Positions 7,482 to 15,652 of a stretch of DNA of 26,189 nt are shown here, in pieces. Position 1 is the first letter of the stretch, and each line of letters begins with the position of its first letter. The notes under the pieces were generated by a model. It was given only the letters and a program-made list of their open reading frames with translations, did not search any database and was not told the origin of the DNA. Source of the stretch: a virus; IMG/VR virus record IMGVR_UViG_3300048838_000100, positions 1 through 26,189 of that record; one strand, 5' to 3'. The position numbers were made by a program, and so were the translations under genes.

Positions 7482-8597
7482 ATGGCTGATACTACCAACG
7501 CCACGGGCTTGCGCGTCCAACAGTGGGACAGCAAGTTCTTCGAGGAATACGTCCGCGAGAATCGTTTTGCCCCTTACATGGGCACAGACGAGAACGCGAT
7601 CATTCAGATGAAGGAAGACCTGACCAAGAAAAAGGGTGATCGTATCGCTCTGGCTCTGGTCAACAAGCTGAGCAACGCGGCCACCACTGGCACGGCGACG
7701 CTGGAAGGCAACGAGGAAGATTTGACCTCGCGCTCGCACCTCCTGACCGTCGACAAGCGCCGGAACGGTGTTCGGGTTGCCGAGATGAGCGAGCAGAGGT
7801 CGGCTATCGACCTCCGCAACGCTGGCAAGGTGATGCTCAAGAACTGGGCCGTCTCCGACACTCGCACGCTCATCATCAAGGCGCTGAACAGCTTCCGCTC
7901 GGCCAACACGATCTATACCTGGGAGACTGGCGCCCAGATTCAGAACGATGTGGGTCACACGGTGCTGGATGCGTGGCTGGTTGATAACGCAGACCGGCAC
8001 ATCTGGGGCGCGGCCTCGACGGGTGGGACGGACTTCTCTGCGGAACACAACAAGCTCGATAACACGTCCGACAAGATGACGGCCACGCTGCTGACTTCTG
8101 CGAAGATTCTCGCGCAGACGGCCAGTCCGAATATCACGCCGATTCGCACGAAGGGCGATGAGGAGTGGTTCGTGGCGTTCCTGCATCCGTATCAGATCCG
8201 CGATCTGGTGTTGTCCGATACTGTCTTTCAGGCCGCACAGCGTGAGGCCCGTGAGCGCAGTAAGGAGAACCCGCTGTTTCGTGGCGCTGACTATTGCTGG
8301 GACGGCATCATCATCCGCTCGATCCCCGAGATCCCCCTGGTTGCGGCTTCGTCAATTACTGGCGGCTCCGCAGTACAGACGGCGCAGGGCTTCCTCTGCG
8401 GCGCTCAGGCTCTCGGCTACGGTCTGGCGAAGCGGTGGACCAGCAAGACGGAAACGTTCGACTACGGCGATAAGGTCGGCGTTGCCATTGAGCAGATCTA
8501 CGGCATCGAGAAGCTGTGTTTCGGTAGCGGGTCGGGTGATACCGATGATCTCAAGCAGAACGGCGTCGTGTCCATGTGGACTGCGGCTGTCGCATAA
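7482..8597 (+). CDS. major capsid protein, N4-gp56 family
   Basis: This 371-aa protein is recognised as the N4-gp56 family major capsid protein (HK97-type fold). Clear family marks are an N-terminal WDSKFFEEYVRENRFAPYMG, the block IIQMKEDLTKKKGDRIALAL, the LTSRSHLLTVDKRRNGV strand, MSEQRSAIDLRNAGKVML, and near the end VGVAIEQIYGIEKLCFG. It forms the icosahedral shell. It sits after the scaffold and before a probable decoration gene. The length is typical for the family. No fusion, frameshift or insertion is seen. Confidence 0.93.
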   Translation: MADTTNATGLRVQQWDSKFFEEYVRENRFAPYMGTDENAIIQMKEDLTKKKGDRIALALVNKLSNAATTGTATLEGNEEDLTSRSHLLTVDKRRNGVRVAEMSEQRSAIDLRNAGKVMLKNWAVSDTRTLIIKALNSFRSANTIYTWETGAQIQNDVGHTVLDAWLVDNADRHIWGAASTGGTDFSAEHNKLDNTSDKMTATLLTSAKILAQTASPNITPIRTKGDEEWFVAFLHPYQIRDLVLSDTVFQAAQREARERSKENPLFRGADYCWDGIIIRSIPEIPLVAASSITGGSAVQTAQGFLCGAQALGYGLAKRWTSKTETFDYGDKVGVAIEQIYGIEKLCFGSGSGDTDDLKQNGVVSMWTAAVA

Positions 8598-8611
8598 GGA
8601 GTACATGACAA

Positions 8612-9109
8612 ATGGCTGCTGAAACTCTGACTTCGACCCGTGGTGGCGATACTTTCCCGGCTTTCAAGCCGCTGGGGACCGGTACCGTTGCTGCGGCTTA
8701 CGGCTCTTACACCATCGCGGCAGCGGTTGAGACTGGCGACATCTTCGAGATGTGTAAAGTCCCGGCAGGTGCCGTTCTGCTGGGGGGCTGGTTCTACGGT
8801 GACGACATTGATACCGGCACGGAGGCGCTTGACATCGACGTGGGCTGGGCCGCAAACGGCGGGTCGGGCACTTACGATGCGGTGGATACTGACGGTCTTG
8901 GAAACTTGGGGACCATTACCGGCGACACGTTCGCCGCCGGTAATCTCGCCAATGTCGCTGGCATCATGTATCCGCTGATGGGCAAGTTTCTGGAGGGTGA
9001 ACTGCCGACGTTCACCGCAGAAACGACCATCCAGCTCTATGTGAATACGGCATCCAATGCCGGGCACACGGGCACTGTGTCTGTCGTCGTGTTCTACGTC
9101 GTTCCGTAA
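8612..9109 (+). CDS. probable head decoration/structural protein
   Basis: This 165-aa protein is rich in glycine, alanine and threonine and alternates short beta strands (GTVAAAYGSYTIAAAVETGD, CKVPAGAVLLGGWFYGDDID, TTIQLYVNTASNAGHTGTVS, VVVFYVVP). It lacks a signal peptide or membrane segment. The position directly after the major capsid gene and before a strong terminator suggests a capsid decoration or cementing protein. The VPAGAVLLGGWFYGDDIDTG stretch resembles small structural proteins of other N4-gp56 phages. AAGGAG at 8596-8601 is 10 nt from ATG 8612. A tiny out-of-frame ATG at 8605 is not used in my call. Confidence 0.65.
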   Translation: MAAETLTSTRGGDTFPAFKPLGTGTVAAAYGSYTIAAAVETGDIFEMCKVPAGAVLLGGWFYGDDIDTGTEALDIDVGWAANGGSGTYDAVDTDGLGNLGTITGDTFAAGNLANVAGIMYPLMGKFLEGELPTFTAETTIQLYVNTASNAGHTGTVSVVVFYVVP

Positions 9110-9116
9110 CAGGATC

Positions 9117-9145
9117 AGGGGCCGGGTAACTCCGGCCCCTTTTTT
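9117..9145 (+). terminator. strong intrinsic terminator after head genes
   Basis: A 9-bp stem (9117-9125 with 9132-9140, AGGGGCCGG/CCGGCCCCT) with loop GTAACT is followed by a T run to 9145. Only two bases separate the T run from the ATG of the next gene at 9148. The head genes are thus likely to be expressed above the neck genes unless antitermination operates. Confidence 0.9.
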
Positions 9146-9147
9146 CT

Positions 9148-9522
9148 ATGGCTAGAGAACTCGAACTGATTTACGGCGACACTCTGGCAGAGATCGGGGC
9201 GACCGGTCCTGATCGGGTGGTGTCTGCTGAAGATGGCGAGGAAATGGCCCGGATTTATACCGGCGTCTGGCACCTGCTCGATGAACTGGGCATTGCCTCA
9301 TGGGATTTAGACGGGCCGGTACCTGATGCGGCGGTAATTCCGTTGGTGTGGGTGCTGGCCTTCCACGCCGCACAACCGTTCGGCATTACCGGCGAACGCT
9401 TGGAGCGCCTGCGGGCGACCGGGCAACTGGCCGGGGCACAGCCGAGTCTCGGGGAGCGCCTGCTGCGGAAACTGGCAGCGCCAGAGTACCTGAGCGATGT
9501 AACCCCGGTGGTGGACTACTGA
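9148..9522 (+). CDS. putative head-tail connector/neck protein
   Basis: This 124-aa mainly helical protein lies between the head block and the gp10-like gene, the place of gp4-type connector or tail accessory proteins in P22-like phages. Features are an acidic N-terminal half with GVWHLLDELGIASWDLDG, a hydrophobic helix AVIPLVWVLAFHAAQPFG, and a C-terminal LLRKLAAPEYLSDVTPVVDY. A tail-end YxSDVTPVxxY pattern resembles small podophage neck proteins, but I cannot prove homology to gp4. ATG 9148 has no Shine-Dalgarno, because the terminator fills the upstream region. An internal ATG at 9244 has GAGG too close to it. The stop overlaps the next start. Confidence 0.55.
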   Translation: MARELELIYGDTLAEIGATGPDRVVSAEDGEEMARIYTGVWHLLDELGIASWDLDGPVPDAAVIPLVWVLAFHAAQPFGITGERLERLRATGQLAGAQPSLGERLLRKLAAPEYLSDVTPVVDY

Positions 9523-10895
9523 TGGCCTTTAGCCGTTTCGCAGTCAATTCCTACACGTCCCCGGCGCTATCGCTGTCGGCGCAGCGTGTCGTGAATGCGC
9601 GAACGGTCAAGGCACAACCGGGCGCAAAGACACAGACCCCGGTATTCCGCTGTCCGGGTATAGCCGCCTTCCAGACCTTCCCTGCGCCGATCCGTGGCGC
9701 GAACCTGGTAGGGGACCGACTGATTGTTGTCGCGGGCACGACCGCTTATGGCGTGTCGTCCAGTGGTACTTTGACGGCGCTGGGGCCTATCCCCGGCTCT
9801 GGTCCCTGCGCTTCGGCGGCGGGGACGGGGAAAGCCGTCTTTCTTTCTTCGGGTGATGGCTATGTGGTCGATTCGGTAGTCACGCCGATCACCGATCCCG
9901 ATTACCTGCCCTCTACGCATGTCACATGGTCAGACGGATATTTCGTGTTTCTGGCGGCTGACCGGGTGTTCACATGCGAGCTCAACGACCCCACCGACCT
10001 CGATGCACTGGCCTTCGATACCCTGATCTGGGCGACTCAACCGCCGAATGCCATCATTGCCGACACCCGCGACCTGATTCATTTCATGCCGCATGCAATG
10101 GCCATCGGCTACAACAAGGGGACGATCCCGTATCCGTTTGGATTATCTCAGGATGGATTCATTGAGCGCGGGTGTCTGGCTCCACGAAGCCCTGCCAAGC
10201 TAGACAATACGGTGTTCTGGCTGGCTGATGATCGGACGGTGCGGGCGCTTCGCGGTAATACCCCCGTCAGAATCACCACAGAGCCGCTAGAACAACTGTT
10301 CGCCACCTTCTCGACCCTCGATGACGCCTACGGCATGGCGATCAGTCAGGGCGGCTGTTTTTCGTACATCCTGACATTCCCTACCGAGGGCCGGACGTTT
10401 GAGTACAACGTGGCCACGGAACTGTGGAACGAGCGGGCTTCCTACGGGGCGGATATGTGGCAGGTAGAAGGCCACATAGAGGCGTATGGAAAGCATTTCG
10501 TGTGGGCTGGTAACAAGCTCGGCATTCTCGACCCTGAAACCTACGCCGAGTGGGGCGAGTCTCAGCCGGTACTGCTCACCTCAGAGCCGATGCATAACGG
10601 GGTTAATTATGTGCATTTTGACCGTATCGAGCTGGATGCCGACATGGGCAACGGGCTGATAACCGGCCAGGGATCAGACCCGCAGATTGCGCTGCGATAT
10701 TCGGACGACGGCGGCAAAACGTGGTCGGCTGACTTCTTCCGGTCGCTGGGGGCGATGGGCGAGACACGGGCACGGGCGATCTATACCCGGCATGGCCGTT
10801 CACGGAACAGGGTCTATCAACTCGTCTATTCCGACCCGACCGTGTTCGCGTTCTACGGCGCGTGGATCAACGAGGCTCCCGCCATTGCCGCATGA
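9522..10895 (+). CDS. P22 gp10-like packaged-DNA stabilisation / tail hub protein
   Basis: This 457-aa protein resembles the Phage_stabilise (P22 gp10) family, whose member is 472 aa in P22. The opening MAFSRFAVNSYTSPALSLSA and QRVVNARTVKAQ is the typical start (Y...S...SaQrxiNlYpE-type). It is followed by a beta-propeller-like series: GANLVGDRLIVVAGTTAYGV, HVTWSDGYFVFLAADRVF, PRSPAKLDNTVFWLADDRTV and ending YQLVYSDPTVFAFYGAWINE. The protein closes the neck below the portal and connects to the tail spike or needle. ATG 9522 overlaps the upstream stop. A longer reading frame back to 9348 runs inside the previous gene and is rejected. Confidence 0.85.
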   Translation: MAFSRFAVNSYTSPALSLSAQRVVNARTVKAQPGAKTQTPVFRCPGIAAFQTFPAPIRGANLVGDRLIVVAGTTAYGVSSSGTLTALGPIPGSGPCASAAGTGKAVFLSSGDGYVVDSVVTPITDPDYLPSTHVTWSDGYFVFLAADRVFTCELNDPTDLDALAFDTLIWATQPPNAIIADTRDLIHFMPHAMAIGYNKGTIPYPFGLSQDGFIERGCLAPRSPAKLDNTVFWLADDRTVRALRGNTPVRITTEPLEQLFATFSTLDDAYGMAISQGGCFSYILTFPTEGRTFEYNVATELWNERASYGADMWQVEGHIEAYGKHFVWAGNKLGILDPETYAEWGESQPVLLTSEPMHNGVNYVHFDRIELDADMGNGLITGQGSDPQIALRYSDDGGKTWSADFFRSLGAMGETRARAIYTRHGRSRNRVYQLVYSDPTVFAFYGAWINEAPAIAA

Positions 10896-11160
10896 GCAGC
10901 CATTACGCGAGCCGATTATCGGCCCTGATGGGCAGGTGTCGCGGCGGTGGAAGGACTATTTCGCCCACCTCGATACCGATCAGGGCGTATCGGCTGACTT
11001 TGAGGCAGAGAGCCGTGTCACCGCTGGCGGTGGTGATGTGTCTGGCGATCTGCGGCGGCTGAAGGCGCTACAGCGGGAGCCGGTCGGGGTTCAGACCCAG
11101 GATCGCCGCGTGAGTCGAATCTTGTCCCTGCTACGGGAAATGCAGTTTTTGGAGTCTTAG
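10885..11160 (+). CDS. small tail-region protein (hypothetical)
   Basis: This product of about 91 aa contains PLREPIIGPDGQVSRRWKDY near its start, a motif seen in small podophage neck/tail proteins (PLxxPIxxxDGxVxRxWxxY). After a variable middle with GGGDVSGDLRRLKALQRE, it ends in a helix RVSRILSLLREMQFLES. The start is unclear: TTG 10885 with CGAGG at 10871-10875 fits and overlaps the gp10-like end by 11 nt, whereas the nearby ATG 10892 is in another frame and gives a non-family peptide. Function unknown; a structural or assembly role is inferred from context. Confidence 0.6.
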   Translation: MPHEQPLREPIIGPDGQVSRRWKDYFAHLDTDQGVSADFEAESRVTAGGGDVSGDLRRLKALQREPVGVQTQDRRVSRILSLLREMQFLES

Positions 11161-11163
11161 AGA

Positions 11164-11490
11164 ATGGCGCTACCGATAGCAAATACGGTCACCCTGTCAC
11201 CGGGCGCGGTGCTGACAACCTTGTACACCGTCCCCACGGCTCGCAGGGCCAACGTGCGGTATCTGCAAGTCACGAACATTGCCGGAGCCGGAAAGACGTT
11301 CCGCCTTGCAATCTCGCCTGACGGTGCGGCGATTGATGACGCGCATTATCTGGCCTATGACATGGCGGTAGCCGCTAACGACAACGTGGCATGGAGCGGG
11401 ATGCTGCTCGGTGCCGGGGACGTGGTGAGGGCTTACGGTTCGGATGCGAACGTGAAGTTCCTCATTTCAACCTACGAAGACGACGCATAA
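11164..11490 (+). CDS. small beta-sandwich structural protein
   Basis: This 108-aa protein has an N-terminal TVTLSPGAVLTTLYTVPTAR, then RANVRYLQVTNIAGAGKTFR and a C-terminal SGMLLGAGDVVRAYGSDANV followed by KFLISTYEDD. The order (YTVPxxxxAxVRxLxVTN, then AGDVVRAY) is that of a small phage beta-sandwich often located among tail or neck genes. GGAG at 11151-11154 is 9 nt before ATG 11164. It is predicted to be a virion part rather than an enzyme, as no catalytic motif is seen. Confidence 0.65.
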   Translation: MALPIANTVTLSPGAVLTTLYTVPTARRANVRYLQVTNIAGAGKTFRLAISPDGAAIDDAHYLAYDMAVAANDNVAWSGMLLGAGDVVRAYGSDANVKFLISTYEDDA

Positions 11491-11499
11491 GGGTCTGGT

Positions 11500-12354
11500 A
11501 TGGGATTTCTAAGCGATGTAGCCGGGTCTCTAACTGGCGGGTTAATCGGTACGGATGCCGCGTCAGACGCTGCTAAGACATCTGCAAAAGGCGCTGAGGC
11601 CGGTATAGCCGAGCAGCGCCGCCAGTTTGACACGACGCTGCAACTGCAAGCGCCGATGATCAACACGGGCAATGCGGCCCGGTCGTTGCTGGCGTCAATC
11701 ATGGGGCTGGATGTTGCCGGTTCTGAATTCACGGTTGGTGGCACGACCAAAACCACATACCCACAGCCAACGGGTGGCATTAATCGTTTCATGGGGCGAC
11801 CCGTCAATCAGGGTCAGCCCACAACGACCACGACCGGCGGGACGACCTTCACCAATCCCGCAGCATCACCGATGGGCGCGGATGAGATCACGAAGCGGCT
11901 TGAGGCGTTCCCCGGCTACCAGTTCGCTGTAGACCAGGCACGAAAGAACACGCTGGCCACGGCGTCTGCTTTGGGGTCCGGTGGCGGCAACGTGCTGACG
12001 GCGATTTCCGACCGGACGGCGCAGGGCATCGCCATGCCGACCTTCGAGAACTACCTGAACCGGCTCGGTGGGCTGTCTGGGAGCGGCCAGAACGCATCCA
12101 ATGCGGCAGGTACGGCGGCACTGAACACCGGCCAGAACGTCGCTGCGGGCTTGCAGAACGCGGCAGATTCTCGGGCATCGGGGATTCTCGGGCGCAATCA
12201 GAGCATTGGTAGCGCCCTGTCCAGCATTGGCGGGATGGTCGCTGGCGGGATGGGTGGTTTTGGTGGCATGGGCGCTGCTGCTGGTAATGCCGCCGCTCCA
12301 GTCAGCACGGCGCATCTGCCGTGGCTGCTCGGCAATCCGCTCGGGGGGCCGTAA
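11500..12354 (+). CDS. DNA ejection protein, gp7-like
   Basis: This 284-aa protein starts with the glycine-rich hydrophobic MGFLSDVAGSLTGGLIGTDA common in internal/ejection proteins. It has a central EAFPGYQFAVDQARKNTLAT, a GSGGGNVLTAISDRTAQGIA strand and NYLNRLGGLSGSGQNASNAA, then a glycine-rich tail with MVAGGMGGFGGMGAAAGNAA. The PGYQF...ALGSGGGN...NYLNRLxGLxGxGQ pattern matches phage proteins annotated as DNA transfer/ejection (gp7-type). Such proteins leave the capsid first and help build the channel across the host envelope. AAGGG at 11489-11493 serves ATG 11500. The gene overlaps the next by one base. Confidence 0.7.
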   Translation: MGFLSDVAGSLTGGLIGTDAASDAAKTSAKGAEAGIAEQRRQFDTTLQLQAPMINTGNAARSLLASIMGLDVAGSEFTVGGTTKTTYPQPTGGINRFMGRPVNQGQPTTTTTGGTTFTNPAASPMGADEITKRLEAFPGYQFAVDQARKNTLATASALGSGGGNVLTAISDRTAQGIAMPTFENYLNRLGGLSGSGQNASNAAGTAALNTGQNVAAGLQNAADSRASGILGRNQSIGSALSSIGGMVAGGMGGFGGMGAAAGNAAAPVSTAHLPWLLGNPLGGP

Positions 12355-13445
12355 TGAGTACCGCTTTAGACATCATCATCGCCCGTGGATTTGGCTCGCC
12401 CGTACAGGGCGCAATGGACTCGTTCAACAACCAGCGGCAGGCGAACAACTCCAATAAGTTGAGCGGCATCCTTCAGCAGAACACCGCGCAGGATCAGCAG
12501 TGGCAGGGCGAAGATCGGGCGCTAGATGAACAAGCCCGCCAGAAGGCCAGCCAGAAGGCGCAGGAGCAAGAATCACTGCTGGCCATGATCCCTGAGATAG
12601 ATGCCCGGTTGCGTGCGAATCCCGACGATCAGGAAGCCCGTGCGGCAGCGGTGGAGATTCATTCCCGGCTGAACCCCGAGAAGTCGGCAGAGGGTATTGG
12701 CGGGATGCTGTATCCGAAGCAGAGCGGCCCGCAATCCAGCTTGGGTAAGCTCGGTGCTGATCTTTCGGCGGGGCGCATATCGCAGGCGGATTACGATGCA
12801 GCAGTGCGAAAGGAGACGACGATCCCCAGTCCCGCGCAGATCAATGCATCATTCACGCCGGCCCAGATCATGGGGCCGGACGGCACCCCGCAGACGGTCA
12901 TGGTGAACACCAGAAACCCGGCAGAACAGGTTTCGCTTGGTGCCACGCCGCCAAAGACCCAAGCCACAAAGACCACTGACACGCAACGAGCCGCTGCTGG
13001 CTATGTGTCGCGGATGGAGCGGGCAGAAGCGGCCTTGAGCAATCCAAAGGTCGGACTCTCGGGGTATGTCCCCGGTCAAGCCGAGTTTATGGCGTGGTCT
13101 GCAAAGCAGGGCGGGAGTACGGTCGCTAATCGCTTTGTCAGTAAGGCCGGCCAGCGGTACTTCCAGCTTGCCGAGGATTGGCTGCGTGCAAAACTCCGCA
13201 AGGAATCTGGCGCGGTTATCGGCAAAGAGGAGGCGTTTCAGGAGTATTCGACCTATTTCCCCGTCCCTGGTGATTCTGAAGAAGTGCTGGCCCAGAAGCG
13301 TAATTCTCGGGTCACGGCCATCGAGGCTCTGCAAGGTCAGTCACCGCAAGGATCGGTGCCGGCCAAGCCACAGCAGCAACCGGCCACCGCGCAGCCACGG
13401 ACATTCACGACCAAAGGCGGCGCGACGGTGGAGATTCTGGACTGA
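12354..13445 (+). CDS. DNA ejection protein, second of three (gp20/gp16-like)
   Basis: This 363-aa protein begins with a hydrophobic segment (STALDIIIARGFGSPVQGAM), followed by a long glutamine-rich helix (AQDQQWQGEDRALDEQARQK, ASQKAQEQE). Residues about 265-325 carry WLRAKLRKESGAVIGKEEAF and YFPVPGDSEEVLAQKRNSR, a motif repeatedly seen in phage ejection/internal virion proteins. I infer that it travels with the DNA into the host envelope together with its neighbours. ATG 12354 overlaps the preceding stop; the 33-nt upstream extension is rejected. The end overlaps the next ATG by one base. Confidence 0.65.
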   Translation: MSTALDIIIARGFGSPVQGAMDSFNNQRQANNSNKLSGILQQNTAQDQQWQGEDRALDEQARQKASQKAQEQESLLAMIPEIDARLRANPDDQEARAAAVEIHSRLNPEKSAEGIGGMLYPKQSGPQSSLGKLGADLSAGRISQADYDAAVRKETTIPSPAQINASFTPAQIMGPDGTPQTVMVNTRNPAEQVSLGATPPKTQATKTTDTQRAAAGYVSRMERAEAALSNPKVGLSGYVPGQAEFMAWSAKQGGSTVANRFVSKAGQRYFQLAEDWLRAKLRKESGAVIGKEEAFQEYSTYFPVPGDSEEVLAQKRNSRVTAIEALQGQSPQGSVPAKPQQQPATAQPRTFTTKGGATVEILD

Positions 13446-15559
13446 TGGGTAGCGCACTTGTCACGCTGCCTGATGGTCGTCGGGCAAAGGTCAGCTATGA
13501 AACGCAGGATCAGCTCGACGAAGCTGTGGCCGAGTTGGAGCGCCCCGTATCTGTGGGGATTGGAGAGAACCTGCGGGCGATACCGCGGCAGGTAGGGCTT
13601 GCTGCCCGCTATGGTATCGAGGGCTTGGGCGATGTTGCCGGCATCGTCGTGAACCCCGTTGCGGCTTTTGGTAATGAGGCGACCGAAGCAATGGGGATGG
13701 GTAGGCCGTTCCCCATTACGGGGACTGGCGGGCTTGCGACACAGGCCGCAGACGCTATTGGCCTGCCTTCACCAGAAGGCGCCGACGAGCGCGTGGTTGG
13801 CGACGTGTCACGCCTGATGGTGGGCGCGGGGGCGATGGCCGGCGGAGCAAACACCCTTGCTCAAGGGGCGACAGGGGCAGGCAAGGCGGCACTGACTCAG
13901 CTTGCCGCTAACCCCGGATCGCAGATCGCCAGCGCAGCCGGAGCCGGTGCTGCTGGTGGCTCAGTCAGGGAGGCCGGTGGTGGCCCGTGGGAGCAGTTCG
14001 CCGCGTCACTGCTCGGAGGTATAGCTGCGCCGGTTGCGCTGTCTGCGGCTCAATCTGGCGGGCGGCAGTTGGCTAATACGGTACGTGCCGCCCTCAAGCC
14101 TAACGAGATTGACGGCCAAGTTCAGGTTGTCTTTGAGCGTGCAGGGGTGGACTGGGGAAAGCTGTCTGCCGGTGCGCGTCAGCAGCTCGTGGAGGACGCC
14201 AAAGCGGCTGTGTACTCTGGACAGAACCTAGACGACATGGCTCTGCGCCGCCTGGCCGACTACCGAAGCACTGGAGCAACGCCGCTCACGGGCGACATCA
14301 CCCAAGATCCTGGTCTGCTGACGAAACAGCGGAACCTCGCCAAGACCCAAGCCAACATGAGCGCCACCGGGCCGCTTGATCTATCGCGGGTGCAGAACCA
14401 GAACGCGAAAGCGGTGCTAGGTGTGCTGGATGACAGCGCATCGTCCTCAAAGGACGCATACGCAACCGGCCAGTCTGTCATTGAGCGGGTGAAGTCGGCA
14501 GACGATGCGCTTACGGTTGAGAAAAACGCCGCCTATAACGCTGCTCGTGACGCGACCGGGCAGGACATCCCGCTTACCCCGGCGACGTTTATTAACAAGG
14601 CCAGAGAGGAACTTGACCGGCAGTTGAAAGGGAAGCACCTCCCTGCCGAGATCAGCAACACGCTCGACGACATCGCATCAGGCAAGGCTCCGTTTGATGT
14701 GCGGATTATCGACATCCTCAAGACGGACCTCGCCACGGCATCTAGAGGATCAAAAGATGGAAACGTCCGGGCGGCAATCAAGATTGTCAGGGATGCGCTA
14801 GAGTCTACCGAGCCAAAGCTGGGCCAGTTTGGTGGCTCGCAGGTAGTAACGAAGCAGGCCGGTGACGCGATCGCCGCCGCGAGCAAACTACCGAAGGAAG
14901 CACTGACGCTGCTCGACAAGGCGCGGAAACTTTCGGCAAGCCAGTTCAAGTGGCGTGAATCTGCGCCGTTCATCGAGGATGCGTTAGGCGGTGCAGAGCC
15001 TGACAGGTTCGTGCAGAAGCACGTTATCAACGGCTCTGTATCGAGCTTGGCGAAACTTCGCAAGCTGGCAGGCGGTGATCCGATTCTGCGGGACGCGGTG
15101 CGCACTCAGCTAGTCGGCTACATCAAGGCCAGGGGCGGTGCTGATACGGACGCAACGAAGTTCAGCAGTGCAGGTCTTGAGAAAGGGCTTGAACAGATAG
15201 GAGACAGAAAGCTGTCGATGTGGTTCACACCGCAGGAGATCAACAAACTCAAGTCTGCCGTTCGCGTGGCGAAGTACATGCAATCGCAGCCCATTGGATC
15301 GGCTGTGAATAACAGCAACTCAGGGGCGATGATAGTTGGCAAGGTGCTGGACTTCATTCAGTCCAAGTCGAAGCTGGTGCCGCTTGGCGAAGCGATGATT
15401 GCCGGTCCGATCACGAACATCCGCGCTGGGGCGCAGGCACGGCAACTGCAAAACATCAGCGGCGCTCTGGTTGTCCCGACACCGCGACAACCGCTGCCAG
15501 CCGGGGCTTTAGCTCTTGGAGCGGCTGTTCCACCACGCGACAAGGATTCCCGCAACTAG
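13445..15559 (+). CDS. large DNA ejection/internal virion protein
   Basis: This 704-aa protein is alanine- and glycine-rich in its first 220 residues, with several amphipathic or hydrophobic segments (SRLMVGAGAMAGGANTLAQG, FAASLLGGIAAPVALSAAQS). The rest is long and helical (DQVTx-type charged stretches such as KHLPAEISNTLDDIASGKAP). The N-terminal VTLPDGRRAKVSYETQDQLD is a short beta module found at the start of other phage large internal proteins. No lysozyme or transglycosylase motif is visible. Position and order match the third and largest ejection protein of P22-like phages. It overlaps the previous gene by one base and is followed by a terminator after 57 nt. Confidence 0.65.
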   Translation: MGSALVTLPDGRRAKVSYETQDQLDEAVAELERPVSVGIGENLRAIPRQVGLAARYGIEGLGDVAGIVVNPVAAFGNEATEAMGMGRPFPITGTGGLATQAADAIGLPSPEGADERVVGDVSRLMVGAGAMAGGANTLAQGATGAGKAALTQLAANPGSQIASAAGAGAAGGSVREAGGGPWEQFAASLLGGIAAPVALSAAQSGGRQLANTVRAALKPNEIDGQVQVVFERAGVDWGKLSAGARQQLVEDAKAAVYSGQNLDDMALRRLADYRSTGATPLTGDITQDPGLLTKQRNLAKTQANMSATGPLDLSRVQNQNAKAVLGVLDDSASSSKDAYATGQSVIERVKSADDALTVEKNAAYNAARDATGQDIPLTPATFINKAREELDRQLKGKHLPAEISNTLDDIASGKAPFDVRIIDILKTDLATASRGSKDGNVRAAIKIVRDALESTEPKLGQFGGSQVVTKQAGDAIAAASKLPKEALTLLDKARKLSASQFKWRESAPFIEDALGGAEPDRFVQKHVINGSVSSLAKLRKLAGGDPILRDAVRTQLVGYIKARGGADTDATKFSSAGLEKGLEQIGDRKLSMWFTPQEINKLKSAVRVAKYMQSQPIGSAVNNSNSGAMIVGKVLDFIQSKSKLVPLGEAMIAGPITNIRAGAQARQLQNISGALVVPTPRQPLPAGALALGAAVPPRDKDSRN

Positions 15560-15601
15560 CCAACCTGCGACGATTGGATCTATACCTGCTGGCCACTCCA
15601 T
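15509..15601 (-). CDS. possible antisense membrane microprotein, 30 aa
   Basis: On the minus strand an ATG (15601-15599) opens a 30-aa frame starting MEWPAGIDP, with a single hydrophobic segment IVAGWLVAGILVAWW and a polar basic tail NSRSKS. AAGGAG (plus-strand CTCCTT at 15611-15616) lies 9 nt before the ATG, a good ribosome-binding site. It overlaps the end of the large ejection gene in antisense and lies just past the terminator hairpin. Everything else in the window is on the plus strand, and no minus-strand promoter was found, so it may be chance. If real it would be a small inner-membrane peptide. Confidence 0.3.
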   Translation of the reverse strand: MEWPAGIDPIVAGWLVAGILVAWWNSRSKS

Positions 15602-15616
15602 AAGGTTTGGCTCCTT

Positions 15617-15638
15617 AACCCGCTTCGGCGGGTTTTTT
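15617..15638 (+). terminator. intrinsic terminator after the ejection genes
   Basis: A 7-bp stem AACCCGC/GCGGGTT (15617-15623 with 15628-15634) with a stable TTCG tetraloop runs into TTTTTT. It ends the ejection block and lies 14 nt before the tailspike start. Confidence 0.9.
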
Positions 15639-15652
15639 ATTGGACAAAGAGA

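Noticed and set aside
10862-11062. ATG 10892 frame overlapping the small tail gene
   Set aside because: The ATG forms an attractive ATGA overlap, but its product is an arginine/serine-rich non-family peptide, while the other frame carries the PLREPIIGPDGQVSRRW motif through to 11160.
15560-15616. Possible promoter before the tailspike (TTGGAT with CATAAG)
   Set aside because: The spacing is 19 bases, both boxes are poor, and the promoter would lie upstream of the terminator that it would need to bypass.
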